A program made the translations under genes and the position numbers. A stretch of DNA of 64,000 nucleotides from Annulohypoxylon bovei var. microspora (Eukaryota; Ascomycota; Sordariomycetes; Xylariales; Hypoxylaceae): positions 310,001 to 374,000 of the forward strand of contig MU405225.1 of NCBI GenBank assembly GCA_022836615.1, in the 5' to 3' direction. Below are positions 30,485 to 41,619 of this stretch, piece by piece; the stretch's first letter is position 1; each line of letters opens with the position of its first letter. The notes under the pieces are model-generated. The model was not told where the DNA came from. It searched no databases and saw only the letters and a program-made list of their open reading frames with translations.

Positions 30485-33400
30485 ATGCATTCCTCCGAGA
30501 ATAGTCGACGATCCCAGGCCCAGCGTTGGCGGCCTGATCTAAATATCAATACTTCAAATGCTGCAAGTAGAGGTCGCGATCCTCTACCTCAAGTGCCCTC
30601 AACGCCCCCGACAAGATCGAAAACGAAACCACCTGTATCCGGTCGAGTGCCATATCGAGTACCTACCTCGACAGCCTCTCGCGATTCTGAGGAATCTTTC
30701 CTGGATAATGGTTCTGATGAAAATAGAGGGAACGAACCCGAGCTACCTAACCTGCCTCGAGGTAGAAATGCGAGAGATTCACACGATTTATCCTTTCCTG
30801 CTCGCCAATTCACCCGAGACTCCCTCGTTACCAACATGTTGTCATCTCTCGACCAATTCTCTCTAGGCCAAATTCATACTCCTGCTGGCAACATGTTCGA
30901 TGATGATCCTCTTAGTCCACCAAGACGAGACGACCATTCAAAGTCCATGACAAGCAATACTCGCCCGGGGCGCATGTGGAGTAATAGCCTTAGCCATGGT
31001 CATGGATATTCGTATAGCTCTGATTTCGAAGGTACTGATGACGGGGCGAGTAGAGCATCGGATCAATATTCCAGAGGACGACGAAGCAACAGCAGTTCCG
31101 GATTCCAATCGAGCCTAGGCCGGATCAACAGCTTACGAGAACGAAGCCATCCCGGTACTTCTGGAGGACGAATGCTACATTCGAGAGGAGGCAAGACTAG
31201 CAAGAGCAGCAGTACTAATAGTATTGATGCTGGTGGCTATGCGCAAGTTCTTACCACACAACGATGGGCCCATGGTATTGGTGGTAGGTCGTCGAGTTTT
31301 GACTATGGAGAAAGGCCTTCTCTTAGTTCTAATGCCTGGAAGACTGAATTTTCTAACACTTTTATGGTTGATGATTACGAAGCAGCTCCGACACCAACTA
31401 TTCCTGCCGGACCCCGTCGTCCGACTATGCCTTCTACTCCCGCCCCACCTCCGCCCATTCCTCAGCCAGAGCCCGAATCGAAGACTCCTGATCGTAAGAA
31501 TTCTGCTAGGTCGAGAAGTGGCACTATGAGAACGACTCAGTCTAAGTACGCTCCGTCGCGCGAGGCGCCTTCTCCGATGCCTCCGCCTGGAATGGAATCT
31601 GCCCCGGCACCGAATATCGGGTACGAGAAATCGAAAGAGGTCTCACATGTAGCTCAGGGTCCACCACCACCGATAAAGCAGGGATTTTTTAGTAGAATAT
31701 TCGGCTATCGGAACACTACGCCAACATCAGATGCTAGGCTAACACAGGTTGCATCGACATCAGCAGACACAGTTGAGCAAAGTGGAAACACGTTGCAAAA
31801 TGTGGCGTCACAGACGAAGGCCCAACCTCCTCCTCCATCTAGGGATTCACACCGTGCAGTATCTCAACCTCATGTGATTCAGAAGAAGTCATCTTTCTTT
31901 AGGAGAAGAAAGAAGTCAGTGAATGAACCACCAATGCCGTATCCCCCAATGCCTCTTCCGGCGGAAATCACCAAACTCAAGGAGCAGGCTGCCCCTCACC
32001 GAGAATCTAGTCCTGTCAGCAGCTTGCGTGAGATCATGAGTCCATACTTGCAAGGCATGAAGACAAATGTTCCCGATGGAGTCTTATCACCAGCACAGGA
32101 GAACGCGCGTGCACGTGGGTATGAGTCTCAGGACGAGGATAATCCTCGTAAGGTTCGAGGCTTCTCTCCCGATTATGAGCCAAGTCCGAATGCTACTATC
32201 CGAACTGTGAAGTCCACATCTGCCTTAAGGAACCAAGAATCTGCTCGAAGACGGTCGCAGATGGAAAATTCGATGAGGGACTTACCTGAGTTGCCTACTA
32301 AGAAGTTTATCGAGAGCCGTGACACGACCTTTTTCCACGACAGTAGCGATGAAGGGGAAAAACCACAGAGCACTGGGAAGCAAAAGCAAAAACAACCGCA
32401 AAGTAACAAGTCTTCCCCAATGATTAACGATTCAAGAGACAGGTTTGAGGATATCCAGGAGCACCAGGTGACCGGAACTGTACATGAAGAATCGTCTAAA
32501 CGCGGGCCGTCGCCTAAACTGGCACTCCAACACTACTCTACATTTGAAGAAGGACGTAGTAGACCCGTCGAAGGTCGCGACGGACCTAGGAGGATGTCAA
32601 CCTTTCCCAGTTCTCTTAATAAGCCTAATAATGGCTTGCCTAGTGTGAAGGTGGACGGTGTAGAAGATAGCCCAAAGATTGTAGGTTCGCCTCTAGACGA
32701 ACCTGAAGTCTCCGTAGGCGAACCAACCGAGGACGATCGTCAGAAGGCACAAAAGATCTTCGATGGAAGCGAGGACTTTATTCAAAAAGAGAAAGCAGCT
32801 TCTTGGATGGGAGAAGAAGGGGTTGTGAGACAACGGACATTAAGTGCATATATGGAGCTCTACGATTTCACGAACCAAAGTGTTCTCACTGCTTTGCGAC
32901 AAATATGCAGTCGTCTCATTTTGCGTGCGGAGACGCAACAAGTCGACCGGATCTTGGTTGCATTCTCCTCACGATGGTGCAATTGTAACCCGAATCACGG
33001 TTTCAAGACTATGGGTAAGAACACCGAATTATAGGCAGTATGGATCGTTGCTAACATGTGATAGATGTTATTCATACGATGTGTTACTCGATCATGCTTT
33101 TGAACACCGATCTTCATCTCGCAGATATTGATCAGAAGATGACAAAAAGCCAATTCGTCAAGAACACTATGACGACCATCAAGCACGCACTAATTGATTC
33201 TGCCCCCGAAGCTTTTGATCGTGCTAGTGTCCTGCCTGGGAGAAACACCCTGCTCAGCCCTGCCGATTCAGAATCGATTATGACTTATGAACCAGAACCG
33301 GAGAAACTTAGCTGGAGAGCCTCATTCAAACCGCTACCACGGCCAGAATCATCGATGGGTAACTACTCAGATGGTCCTGTGGACACCTGCGGTCCACTTG

Positions 33401-35043
33401 TGAAGACACCTTTTGAGGGCTCTATGAAGGCATGGATGCAACAGATGGAGCTGGTATTGAAAGATATCTACTCGTCAATTCGCGACGAAAGACTTCCTCT
33501 CTTTGGTGCTGAGCCAAGTCCCCCGCAGAGTCAAGCACAAAGTACCCTCTCAGTCATGGGCGTACTCAAGCGCAGTCCCAGTGTCTTATCAAAGGCCCCT
33601 TCCGAGGGCCAAATCCCTGTCCGTGGGAGAATCAACGACCCTGTCCGCCCTCCCGGAAGTAGATGGAATTCGAAGAGTCGATCGAGACCGAGATTTCCCG
33701 GCAATGGGTTGTCCTCTAGTCGTACCAGCTTCGATGATGGTAATTCGATCTGGAGTCCTACTACTTCATCTGCCACGTGGAGCCGTTACTCGTTGGGTAG
33801 GACTCAAACTTCGATGTCTGTTGACTCTTTCGGCTCGTACCCTCACGGTGACTACCAGCAATCGATTGGTTTCGCCAATGCGTTGAGTCAAGCAATAATT
33901 CGCGAGGATGTCCCTCCTGGCACTAGCGGACAGTCTATCGTGAGTGATGACTTCCAGAGTAATCAACTACTCGAAGATGAAACCCTAGAGCTCGCAGGCC
34001 CGCCTTGGGTCAAGGAAGGCATCGTCACTCATAAACACCACCTTGATGGCATGGATAAGAAGGCTAAAGAGCGGAACTGGACTGAGGTATTTGCTGTTGT
34101 TCAGAAGGGAACCATGAGCCTCTTCTCATTCTCGAGTAAATCTATGCGCCAGAAGTCTCGCGGTGGGCGGAAACCTCCCCCAGGGGCCGTCGTTGGTGGC
34201 GGAAACTGGCAGGAGAATGCTACCAGCGTTGGGACCTTCTCGCTACGACAGACCCTCGCTTCTTCACTTCCTCCGCCTGGGTATTCTCGCAGTCGTTCGC
34301 ATGTTTGGGCCCTCAGTCTACCTACGGGTGCTGTACACCTCTTCCAAGTCGGAACTCCCGACATCAGCAATGAGTTCGTGCTTGCGGTCAATTACTGGAG
34401 TGCTCGATTGAGCACGCACCCGCTCGTTGGTGGCGTTAGCAATATAGAATATGGTTGGAGCGACACCATTATTAACAATGCTCTAGTCACGGCTATCAAC
34501 GATCCCCCTCCGCCTCCGCGCCCAGGCAGCGCAGCAGCAGGTCGCTCGAGCATGCATAGCCGCCAAGGTAGCCTGCAAAGCAGTATTCGTTCGTCATTCG
34601 AAGTGGGTGGCAGCTCACGCACCAAGCTACCTGGCGATCGGATTCACATTGCCGAATGGACACCACCGGCACAGTCGTTGCGCCCCAGCAACGCGTCTGA
34701 GTCTGAACAACTGGAGACTCTCGATGCCTACGTCAAGTCTATAGGGGAAGACTTGAAGAAGCACAACCAACTCCGGTCACCTATGCTCCTAGCGTTCACT
34801 CCTCGAGGTCATAATGCGACAAAGGCGATGGCGAACTGGGAGCGGAAGTCTAGTTACCTACTGCGCGAGAACGTCAAGTTTAGTACATATGTCGATTGCC
34901 TGCAGCATGCTAAAACTAAGAGGGCTGAAATATACGCCGAGCGCGACAACGCTAGGCGCGCGGCGCGGGGTGAGGACTTGGATGACGACGAGGGCGCGCA
35001 CGACGTGGAGGCGGATGTAACGATCCACGTCGACGAGGAATGA
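30485..35043 (+). CDS. Sec7-PH domain Arf guanine-nucleotide exchange factor
   Basis: Exons are 30485-33014 and 33065-35043. The intron 33015-33064 (50 nt) has donor gtaaga, branch GCTAAC and acceptor gatag, and the join gives FKTM-DVIHTM within the Sec7 fold. The product is 1502 aa. Residues 1-740 are Ser/Pro/Arg-rich and probably disordered. The Sec7 domain spans about 745-890: FDGSEDFIQKEKAASWM, glutamic-finger region RAET816-QQVDRIL, CNPNHGFK and YSIMLLNTDLH. A PH-like domain follows at about 1150-1325 (WVKEGIVTHKHHLDG...WTEVFAVVQKGTMSLFSF...), then a basic helical C-terminus. Sec7 plus PH resembles EFA6/Yel1-type GEFs, which load GTP onto Arf at the plasma membrane and act in polarity and trafficking. 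The first ATG after an upstream stop (30416) is used. An upstream leader exon cannot be excluded. Confidence 0.9.
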
Positions 35044-37025
35044 AGCTTCATCGGCAGCAGAATACGAGGGGTAGATCACAGCCCCAAAACTTTCCATTAT
35101 TAATTCCTGTTTACGTTGGCTTCGGCACCGGCGTGTCAAGGTTACAAAATACAAGTGGCACGGACGAAAGGGTTTATTTTGTCTTTTACTACACGAGAAG
35201 ATCCGGGGGGTAAGCTCGATACCCACAGCCTGGCGTACCCTCGGCTCTCTCGATCCGTACCGGTGTAGATATCGTTGTGTATGAGTTCCCTAGCTAGCTA
35301 GCTATTTCGAGAGCTTGCTCCTTGTGTGAATATTGATTGATTGAACGATTAAATGCGCGTATATTGTGAAGGTGACGTTCTAGTTCATCGGCATATAATG
35401 TGATGCAAGACTAACATAAACAGTGAGCCATTAGTGTCATAAGCTGGAATTTACGTACGAACATACCATTACTATTTTCACATCTTAAGTAATAGCCGAG
35501 ATACCATTTAATAGGTAAGTAATGTTGGATATAGGTTTTTTACGCAAGATTAATGTAGGTAGTACCTAATTATAAGCAATAATTATCAGTTTACGGGTTG
35601 CAAACGTCAGCGGATAAACAATCTGCGTAAGCAAGACAAATTACACCTAAACATACCTAAATATCCCCCTATCCATAGCACTGCCAACGCTTCGAAATCA
35701 AAGCACCGATTTACTTACCCGTCGTATTTGCATTGTTTCTCTATGGCGTCTGTCTGTTTATTTTCGCCCTCTCCTCTCTTCTTCGTTCACCAGGGGACTA
35801 CCCCTTCACCTATCTATTTCGTCTTATATGGCTCGAGGACGTACTCCGGTTCTTTTGGTTTAACAGACCTTGTTTTCGCAGTCAATATTTTCTTCGGGTT
35901 AGCAGGCAGTGCCTTCCCCGGTTGAGCTAGGTACCTACCTACCTAGGTACCATAGCGGCAAAGGGTGGTTTGGCACAACGGTTATTTACCGCGAAATAAC
36001 GGTTATTTTTCGAAGATAACGGTTATCTTTTTCCAACAACGGTTATTTTTCGAAAATAACGATTGTTGTTTTTTAAAAACGATTATCGGCCAATCAAAAC
36101 GATCATTTTCTATCAATAACCATTTGAACTTCAAATAATCGTTCTTATTTCAACAACCATTCGTATTTCAACAACCACTGCTTAGATATAACCCTTTTTA
36201 ATCATTTCAATAGCTTGGCTTCGATTAGTAATGCATACCGTACTAACCTTTTAACTTAAAGTTTTTTTTTTCAAAGTAAACAATCCCTTCTCACCCTTCT
36301 CAACCACCTTTTCAACCACCTTCTCGACCACCTTCCCACACATACATCGAATCTAACCAAGTCAAGTCAAACCAGGTCAGTCTAATCCAATGTCTCGTCA
36401 AATCAATCTAATCTACTCACGTGTTAGATCTGTCTATTCGAAAGTTAATAACCTAATCGCGTCAAGTAAGTATCGCCATCAATCGCCATCAACTAAGTCA
36501 AGCTAACCAAGCCATTTCTACTAGGCTAGTCAAATAGAACCAGTTCAAGTAAGTCAGCTCTAGTCAAATCTACCTGGTGAAGCTATTCTAATCTTCTAAG
36601 TAGGTAGGTAAGAGGTAGGTAGGTGTAGCTACCCACCTGCAGGTATTCAGGTTAGTAATCTAGTCGCGTCAAGTCAGTGTTTAGATCAATAGGTATGTTT
36701 ACAATAGCCACTCCATAGCAACCAGCCCATAATAGCCACTTTACATAAAACATTATGCAAATTTAAAATTAGATTTAATTGTAAACTATCGTATGAAAAT
36801 AAGAAGCATTTGCAGGTCAAAAAGCGTTGTCAGGTAAAAAAAACCGTTTTCAACCCACCAATCATTTGCCCCCAACTAGATGATCATTAATGGGAAGACT
36901 TTAATCTACGTTCAACTACCGTTATTGAAAAGCATATATTGCCTGTACGGTAGGTAGCGCTTTCTCTAATTCAGGAGTCAGCGGTTTCCCCCACCCACTT
37001 GAAGAAACCACGGCGGGCGCCCCGC
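35044..37025. other. Intergenic region with repeat element
   Basis: 3' flank of the Sec7 gene, then ACCTACCTACCTAGGTACC (about 35933-35951), an element end at 35950, and short-unit repeats to about 36900. No gene supported; small open frames near 35730 look random. Confidence 0.6.
35950..36190. mobile_element. Left end of a CCRTAGCGGCAAARGGTGG-type element with palindromic subterminal repeats
   Basis: CCATAGCGGCAAAGGGTGGTTT matches the left end at 19256 at 20 of 22 positions and is preceded by TA (35948-35949). It is followed by at least four copies of AACGGTTATTT/AAATAACG palindromes up to about 36070 and diverged copies to 36190. Beyond lie poly-T, ACCACC-rich and AAGTCAA/TCTAATC runs (to about 36560), the same order of parts as in 19256-20189. 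A matching right terminus was not found within 1 kb, so the element may be truncated or decayed. Confidence 0.5.
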
Positions 37026-37613
37026 CTAAGCAAACAGCATATCTTCCGTCTGCGAAAACAGCACGTCCTCCACATGCGGAAACAGCGTCTCCTCCGCCTG
37101 CGGAAACAGCGGCTCCTCCTCCTCCACCCCGTACACCTTATTCTGGAGATACGAGCGCGCCTGCTCTACGAAAGCACCCGTCCGCGCAAAAACTTCCGCA
37201 TCGCTAGGTAAGGCCTCCTGCAGCGACTCGTACCACGTGCTTTTCATCGTGGTGAAGATTTGTTCTCCGGCGCTCGCGCACCGCACCGCGCCGCGGAAGA
37301 ACACCGGCCACACGATCCACCACGCTACGACTAGCGCGCACACCCCGAGGGTTTGGAGGGTGCTGCGCAACCCCCAGGCGCGCGCGCGCTGCGAGCTTTG
37401 TTGCTGCTGGTACGCTTGTCGCCCGTTGGGCGCGTTGTAGGGGGCGTGTCTGGGGGCTTGCGTGACACGGGGTCGGGGTGCGGGTGGACTGGGGGCGTTG
37501 GGGGCGCGGGCGCGGCTCGCGGGTAGGATGTAGACGGGGATGACGACGAGGGCGAGGATGACGGGCACGATGTACGGCACGAACATGACCATGATGGTTT
37601 CGGTGGTGTTCAT
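37026..37613 (-). CDS. Small two-span membrane protein with C-terminal octapeptide repeats
   Basis: Intronless gene of 195 aa, not recognised as a named family. Segment one (about residues 9-32, VMFVPYIVPVILALVVIPVYIL) and segment two (about 86-107, LGVCALVVAWWIVWPVFF) are hydrophobic enough to span a membrane. Between them is a basic Pro/Ala/Arg/Gln-rich loop (NGRQAYQQQQSSQRAR). The tail repeats an octapeptide of pattern E-E/D-x-L-F-P/S-Q/H-x, seen as EEPLFPQA, EETLFPHV, EDVLFSQT and EDMLFA, encoded by 24-nt DNA repeats at about 37026-37120. The layout suggests an organelle or ER membrane protein with an acidic amphipathic tail, but function is unknown. Coding is supported by composition and a clean frame only. 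Confidence 0.6.
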   Translation of the reverse strand: MNTTETIMVMFVPYIVPVILALVVIPVYILPASRARAPNAPSPPAPRPRVTQAPRHAPYNAPNGRQAYQQQQSSQRARAWGLRSTLQTLGVCALVVAWWIVWPVFFRGAVRCASAGEQIFTTMKSTWYESLQEALPSDAEVFARTGAFVEQARSYLQNKVYGVEEEEPLFPQAEETLFPHVEDVLFSQTEDMLFA

Positions 37614-38255
37614 GGTTGTGGCCTTTGGGCGGAAGTACTTAGCTATGGGTGGATAAGTTGGGCTATATTTGGATCAATGTTAACTCCTTGCGAAGACTTA
37701 AGTAGGTACTTGAAAATTATCAAACTTGATCTTAGGGACACGTTGGTCGGAATTTACAGCGGTGAAAAGCTTTGGTGATGTTATATACCATCGTACGTTG
37801 GAAAAACAAGGGCTTTGGGAGTAGACAATTACATTACGAGACACCACATGGTCTTTGTTGAGGTCGTTCGTACTACGGGTTCTTCGTTTCAGATGGAGGA
37901 TAATATGGGAAAACAAAGGATATTGAGAACACGGTGGAAATCCAGGTGGGTTAATTTAAGCGTCCTAGATATGGATACTTCTTATACTTCACTACCTACC
38001 TAGGTGTATTGGTAGGCATTTACATGGTAGGTGATTTAGTATACTACGCCTCTCAGTTTCACAGATACGTTATTAGATGGGGGTCAAGCTATCGCATTCG
38101 GCTATTTAGGAAACGGTATGTACTCCGTTCTTCCTATGAGCGTCGAGGCTCGATAGGGAGTTGCTCATCAGGCAACTAACGTAAGGAATCATCATCTTAC
38201 ACAGGACTTTCGTAAGCTCAAAGACCGTCATCAGCAGAATGCCTCAAGTCTCCTC
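37614..38255. other. Intergenic region
   Basis: Short AT-rich spacer with one ACCTACCTAGGT motif near 37992-38003. No gene. Confidence 0.6.
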
Positions 38256-40751
38256 TCAGATCGTGTACTCGGCTCGCTTGCGGCGCTCCACAAGCATCTT
38301 CGTAATCTCGCGCGAAACATGGAAATGATCTTCCATACCCCCCTTCAGCACCGTAGACATGACGTTATTCACCAGTGTTTGTACGTCGCGGGCGTTACCC
38401 CAGAAAGGCAGCGAGGCCAGCTCGACGAAGCCCTTGTCGATCGTCTGCCATTTCGCCATGTTCTCCATCTCGAAGTAACGTCGTGGCTTGAGCGAATTGA
38501 ACAGCAGGTCACGGCAGTCTCGTGGAGCCAAGTTCTCGAATTCGATGGTCTCGGGGAATCGACTGTTCAGACCGGGGTTGGTTGCTAGTAGTCGGTTTAT
38601 CTCCGCGTCGTAGCCTGCCAGAATGACGACGAGTTTGTTGCGGAACTTGTCTTGAGTCAGGAGGTCGACTATCTCGGCTACGGCCTCGGAGGCATACGAG
38701 TTGTCGGACTTGGATGCGAGTCGGTACGCCTCGTCGATAAATAGAACCTTTCCGAGTGCTTTCTCGAACACCTTTCTCGTCTGAGGTCCGGTCTGGCCTA
38801 CGCACTGTCCGATCAGATCCGATGCCGAACACTCAACTATCTCCGTCGTGGCGAGGAAGCCGAGGTTGTAGAATACCTTGCCCATCTTTCTCGCGGTAGT
38901 GGTCTTGCCGGTGCCCGGGGGACCGCGGAAGATGAAGTTAAACGGAATGAAGTCTCGTGGTTCGCCGAAATTAACTCCCTTTGCAGCTTTCACGACTTTC
39001 TGCCATCCCTCAAGTTTCTCTACGAGAGACTTTACGCAAACCATACCACTGAATAACTCCTTGATGTCCGCTGCCGCTCGGTCGATGCGGTCGAAATCCT
39101 CATCCATGTCGCCCGGCTCTAGGATTTGAATCGATTCTACGGTCTGGGTTTCGAGATTGGCGAGTCTGGTACGCTGGCGCTCCTTCGCTCGAGTCAAGAG
39201 GGTATCAATCTCACCCGCGTTGGCGAACAACACTGAGTTTCGCGAGCGCTCGAGAACATCCATGGCGACCTGCTTCGTGTCACTACTAGCCTTCAATCCA
39301 TCCTTGGCGAGCTTCAGCTCCAGGATCTGGCGGAGCTCTTCCTTAGTGTAGTCTTCGAACACGAACGCCGATGACATTGGGAATCTGTGAGCCAGGCCCG
39401 GGTTGGTGTCTCGGAACATGTCTTCCATCTTCTGACGGTATCCGAGTAGGAGAACGCAGCGATCTTCATTGTCGCCGCCCTGAATCTCTCCGACAAGAGT
39501 GTCAATCACGCCAGTTCTGAAACTGTCGGTTTTTTCATGGTCGCCGCGGTTGTTAAGCATGTATGCCTCGTCGATGATAAGCACCTTGCCCTTTGCTTCT
39601 CTCAGAATCTGCTTCGTGAGCCTTTCCGACTGGCCAGTGTACGGACCGACGAAATCGGCTGGGGTCTTGACGAGTATCTCAGAGCTAGAGAGAAGGCCGG
39701 CGTCGCACAGGAGCTGAGCGTAGAGTTTGGCTACCGTCGTCTTGCCTGTGCCTGGGTTGCCGAGGAATAGTTTGTTGAGGGAAGTTTTGACGAGCGGCAA
39801 CTCTGCGAGCTCTCTGTCGTAATTCCACTGCAGCTGGTAAAATAAAGACTTGATCGCAGTCTTCACAGATTCCATGCCTATCATGGCATCGAGCTTCTTC
39901 CACGATTCGTTGTCTTCTAAGACTCGTGACGGGGGAGGACCGAGCAGATCTTCTTGAGTTAGGATGCGAGCGTCGAAGTCTTTGGAGGTCTTAAACTCTC
40001 CCAAGAGTCGAACGTATTGACGTCGAATGATCGTAGGAATAATATTCTCCATCAGTCGAAAGTTGCTAAACTCGGAAGTTCCTCGACCTTTGGCGAGTCG
40101 TCTCATGAGGACTTTCGTAGCTAGTCCATTGATTGCAGATCCTTTGACTTGGACTGTACCGCCGAACTTCTTGGATAGCTCTTGTACGAAAACTTCATAT
40201 AGCTCGTGTTCGGTGAAGTCTTGGAGATGGATACTTATGCTCGTGATGCGTTCACGCCTTGCCTTCGCTTCACATAATCCTTGCAGGTTATCTTGCGAAT
40301 TGCCGACGATAATAGAGACACTTCCTTGATCCGTCTCCATGCGAACAGTGTAGCCGAATGAATCCGCGTTGTCCTTATTATTGTTAGTTTGAGAAAATGA
40401 TTTATCTTTTCCATTACTTACGTATGCACGACCTGCGAGCTGCGCAATTGGGCTCTGAGAAACGTTGACATCTTGCAGGAATTTGACATAATGCTTCGCG
40501 ATGGTCTTCTTTCCTACGCCCGGATTTCCAGTGAATACCACGTTAAGTTCTTCGGTCGAGGGTTTAAGACCCTTCTTGGCCTTCGCGAGCGCGACTGTGA
40601 AAGCAATCTCAACGACGCGGGCCTTGGCGTCTTCGATGCCGAGCATTTCCATGATGGAGTCCATGGCCTCGCTTTCCACACCGTAGCTTGCCTTAATGTG
40701 TTTCCATGTCTCCTTGGCTTCGGAACGGTGAACGGGAAATGGATTCTCCAT
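38256..40751 (-). CDS. Triple CbbX/SpoVK-like AAA+ ATPase
   Basis: The product is 831 aa from the first in-frame ATG (40751). Three AAA+ modules of the CbbX/SpoVK type lie in tandem. Module 1 (from about residue 30) has Walker A GNPGVGKK (75-82) but no acidic Walker B where one is expected (GSVSIIVGNS), so it is probably inactive. Module 2 has GNPGTGKT (331-338) and LIIDEAYML (around 392-397). Module 3 has GPPGTGKT (610-617) and LFIDEAYRL (around 672-676). Sensor-like NPGL.xRFP motifs follow modules 2 and 3. Fungal members are uncharacterised; remodelling of protein complexes is inferred from the fold. Oddity: the open frame continues upstream without any ATG to about 41070 (VEEGTPRFVQEQKTTLANPSTN), so an upstream first exon or a non-AUG start may add residues. 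Confidence 0.85.
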   Translation of the reverse strand: MENPFPVHRSEAKETWKHIKASYGVESEAMDSIMEMLGIEDAKARVVEIAFTVALAKAKKGLKPSTEELNVVFTGNPGVGKKTIAKHYVKFLQDVNVSQSPIAQLAGRAYVSNGKDKSFSQTNNNKDNADSFGYTVRMETDQGSVSIIVGNSQDNLQGLCEAKARRERITSISIHLQDFTEHELYEVFVQELSKKFGGTVQVKGSAINGLATKVLMRRLAKGRGTSEFSNFRLMENIIPTIIRRQYVRLLGEFKTSKDFDARILTQEDLLGPPPSRVLEDNESWKKLDAMIGMESVKTAIKSLFYQLQWNYDRELAELPLVKTSLNKLFLGNPGTGKTTVAKLYAQLLCDAGLLSSSEILVKTPADFVGPYTGQSERLTKQILREAKGKVLIIDEAYMLNNRGDHEKTDSFRTGVIDTLVGEIQGGDNEDRCVLLLGYRQKMEDMFRDTNPGLAHRFPMSSAFVFEDYTKEELRQILELKLAKDGLKASSDTKQVAMDVLERSRNSVLFANAGEIDTLLTRAKERQRTRLANLETQTVESIQILEPGDMDEDFDRIDRAAADIKELFSGMVCVKSLVEKLEGWQKVVKAAKGVNFGEPRDFIPFNFIFRGPPGTGKTTTARKMGKVFYNLGFLATTEIVECSASDLIGQCVGQTGPQTRKVFEKALGKVLFIDEAYRLASKSDNSYASEAVAEIVDLLTQDKFRNKLVVILAGYDAEINRLLATNPGLNSRFPETIEFENLAPRDCRDLLFNSLKPRRYFEMENMAKWQTIDKGFVELASLPFWGNARDVQTLVNNVMSTVLKGGMEDHFHVSREITKMLVERRKRAEYTI

Positions 40752-41619
40752 TGTTTTGGTTTCGTCGAGTAGACCTGTATCCGCGTGGTGGAAAGGAGCT
40801 CCAGATGTATGCTTCCAACCTTTCTGATCGTCGGAATCTATGGGCACCTTTTCTGAAGAATATTTGTGTAGAAGAGATTTACTAGTGTCAAGTGAATAAT
40901 TGAGAGAAGAAATGGGGATGGTTGTTGAAAAGATCAGTAACTTTCGGAACTTCTCAAGGGCTGGTGTGTTGGTAGATGGGTTTGCCAAAGTGGTCTTTTG
41001 TTCTTGTACGAATCTTGGAGTGCCTTCTTCTACAGAGGGTACTTTGTCTACTAGGTAGGTTACCTTCTGGCTTAGCTAGATGCTACCAGAAGGCTGTGTA
41101 TGGTAAGAGAGACGCGTTGTTTGTTAGGTGATGTCTTTCCTATCCATAGATGTCAAGGCAGATAGGTAGATGAATTTTGGGTGGCAAGGAAAAAAGGTTG
41201 GACAAGGTAAGTTAGGAAACTATCACTGAATAAAACACAGAGATAGTACAGGTAGAGGCCTGAGTAAACCCCATTTTAATCGGTTGTTAAGTTTTCTAAC
41301 TTGGACGTCGCATAAATGACAAATACGCAATAAAGGGGAGACTAGCACTAGCCCCTATGTTGAAAGGACGGAAGGAACTGAAATATTACGGGGACTTGAA
41401 GGCTCTCGCCTAGCCTAGATAATGATGAAGTACTGCATTTATAAGCTAGCTTCTCCGTAAAAAAATGTAATTGAGGAAATAATTTGGGGGTATCTTGGAA
41501 ATTCGTATCATCATACATCAACACAAGAGTAAAGATGGTAAAATACCACAACTTGTCCCCCTTTCCACGAGCGCCGTATGCTATCCGCTAACCCAGAAAA
41601 AATAGAAATGTCCTATTCC
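40752..41619. other. Upstream region of the AAA gene and 3' flank of the kinase-like gene
   Basis: The minus-strand frame stays open from 40751 to about 41070 without ATG and may be coding (see AAA gene). The rest, to 41619, is AT-rich with no gene. Confidence 0.5.

Noticed and set aside
30289..30504. 71-codon frame overlapping the Sec7 gene start (ending SYAFLRE)
   Set aside because: Different frame from the Sec7 protein, no domain, probably part of the leader.
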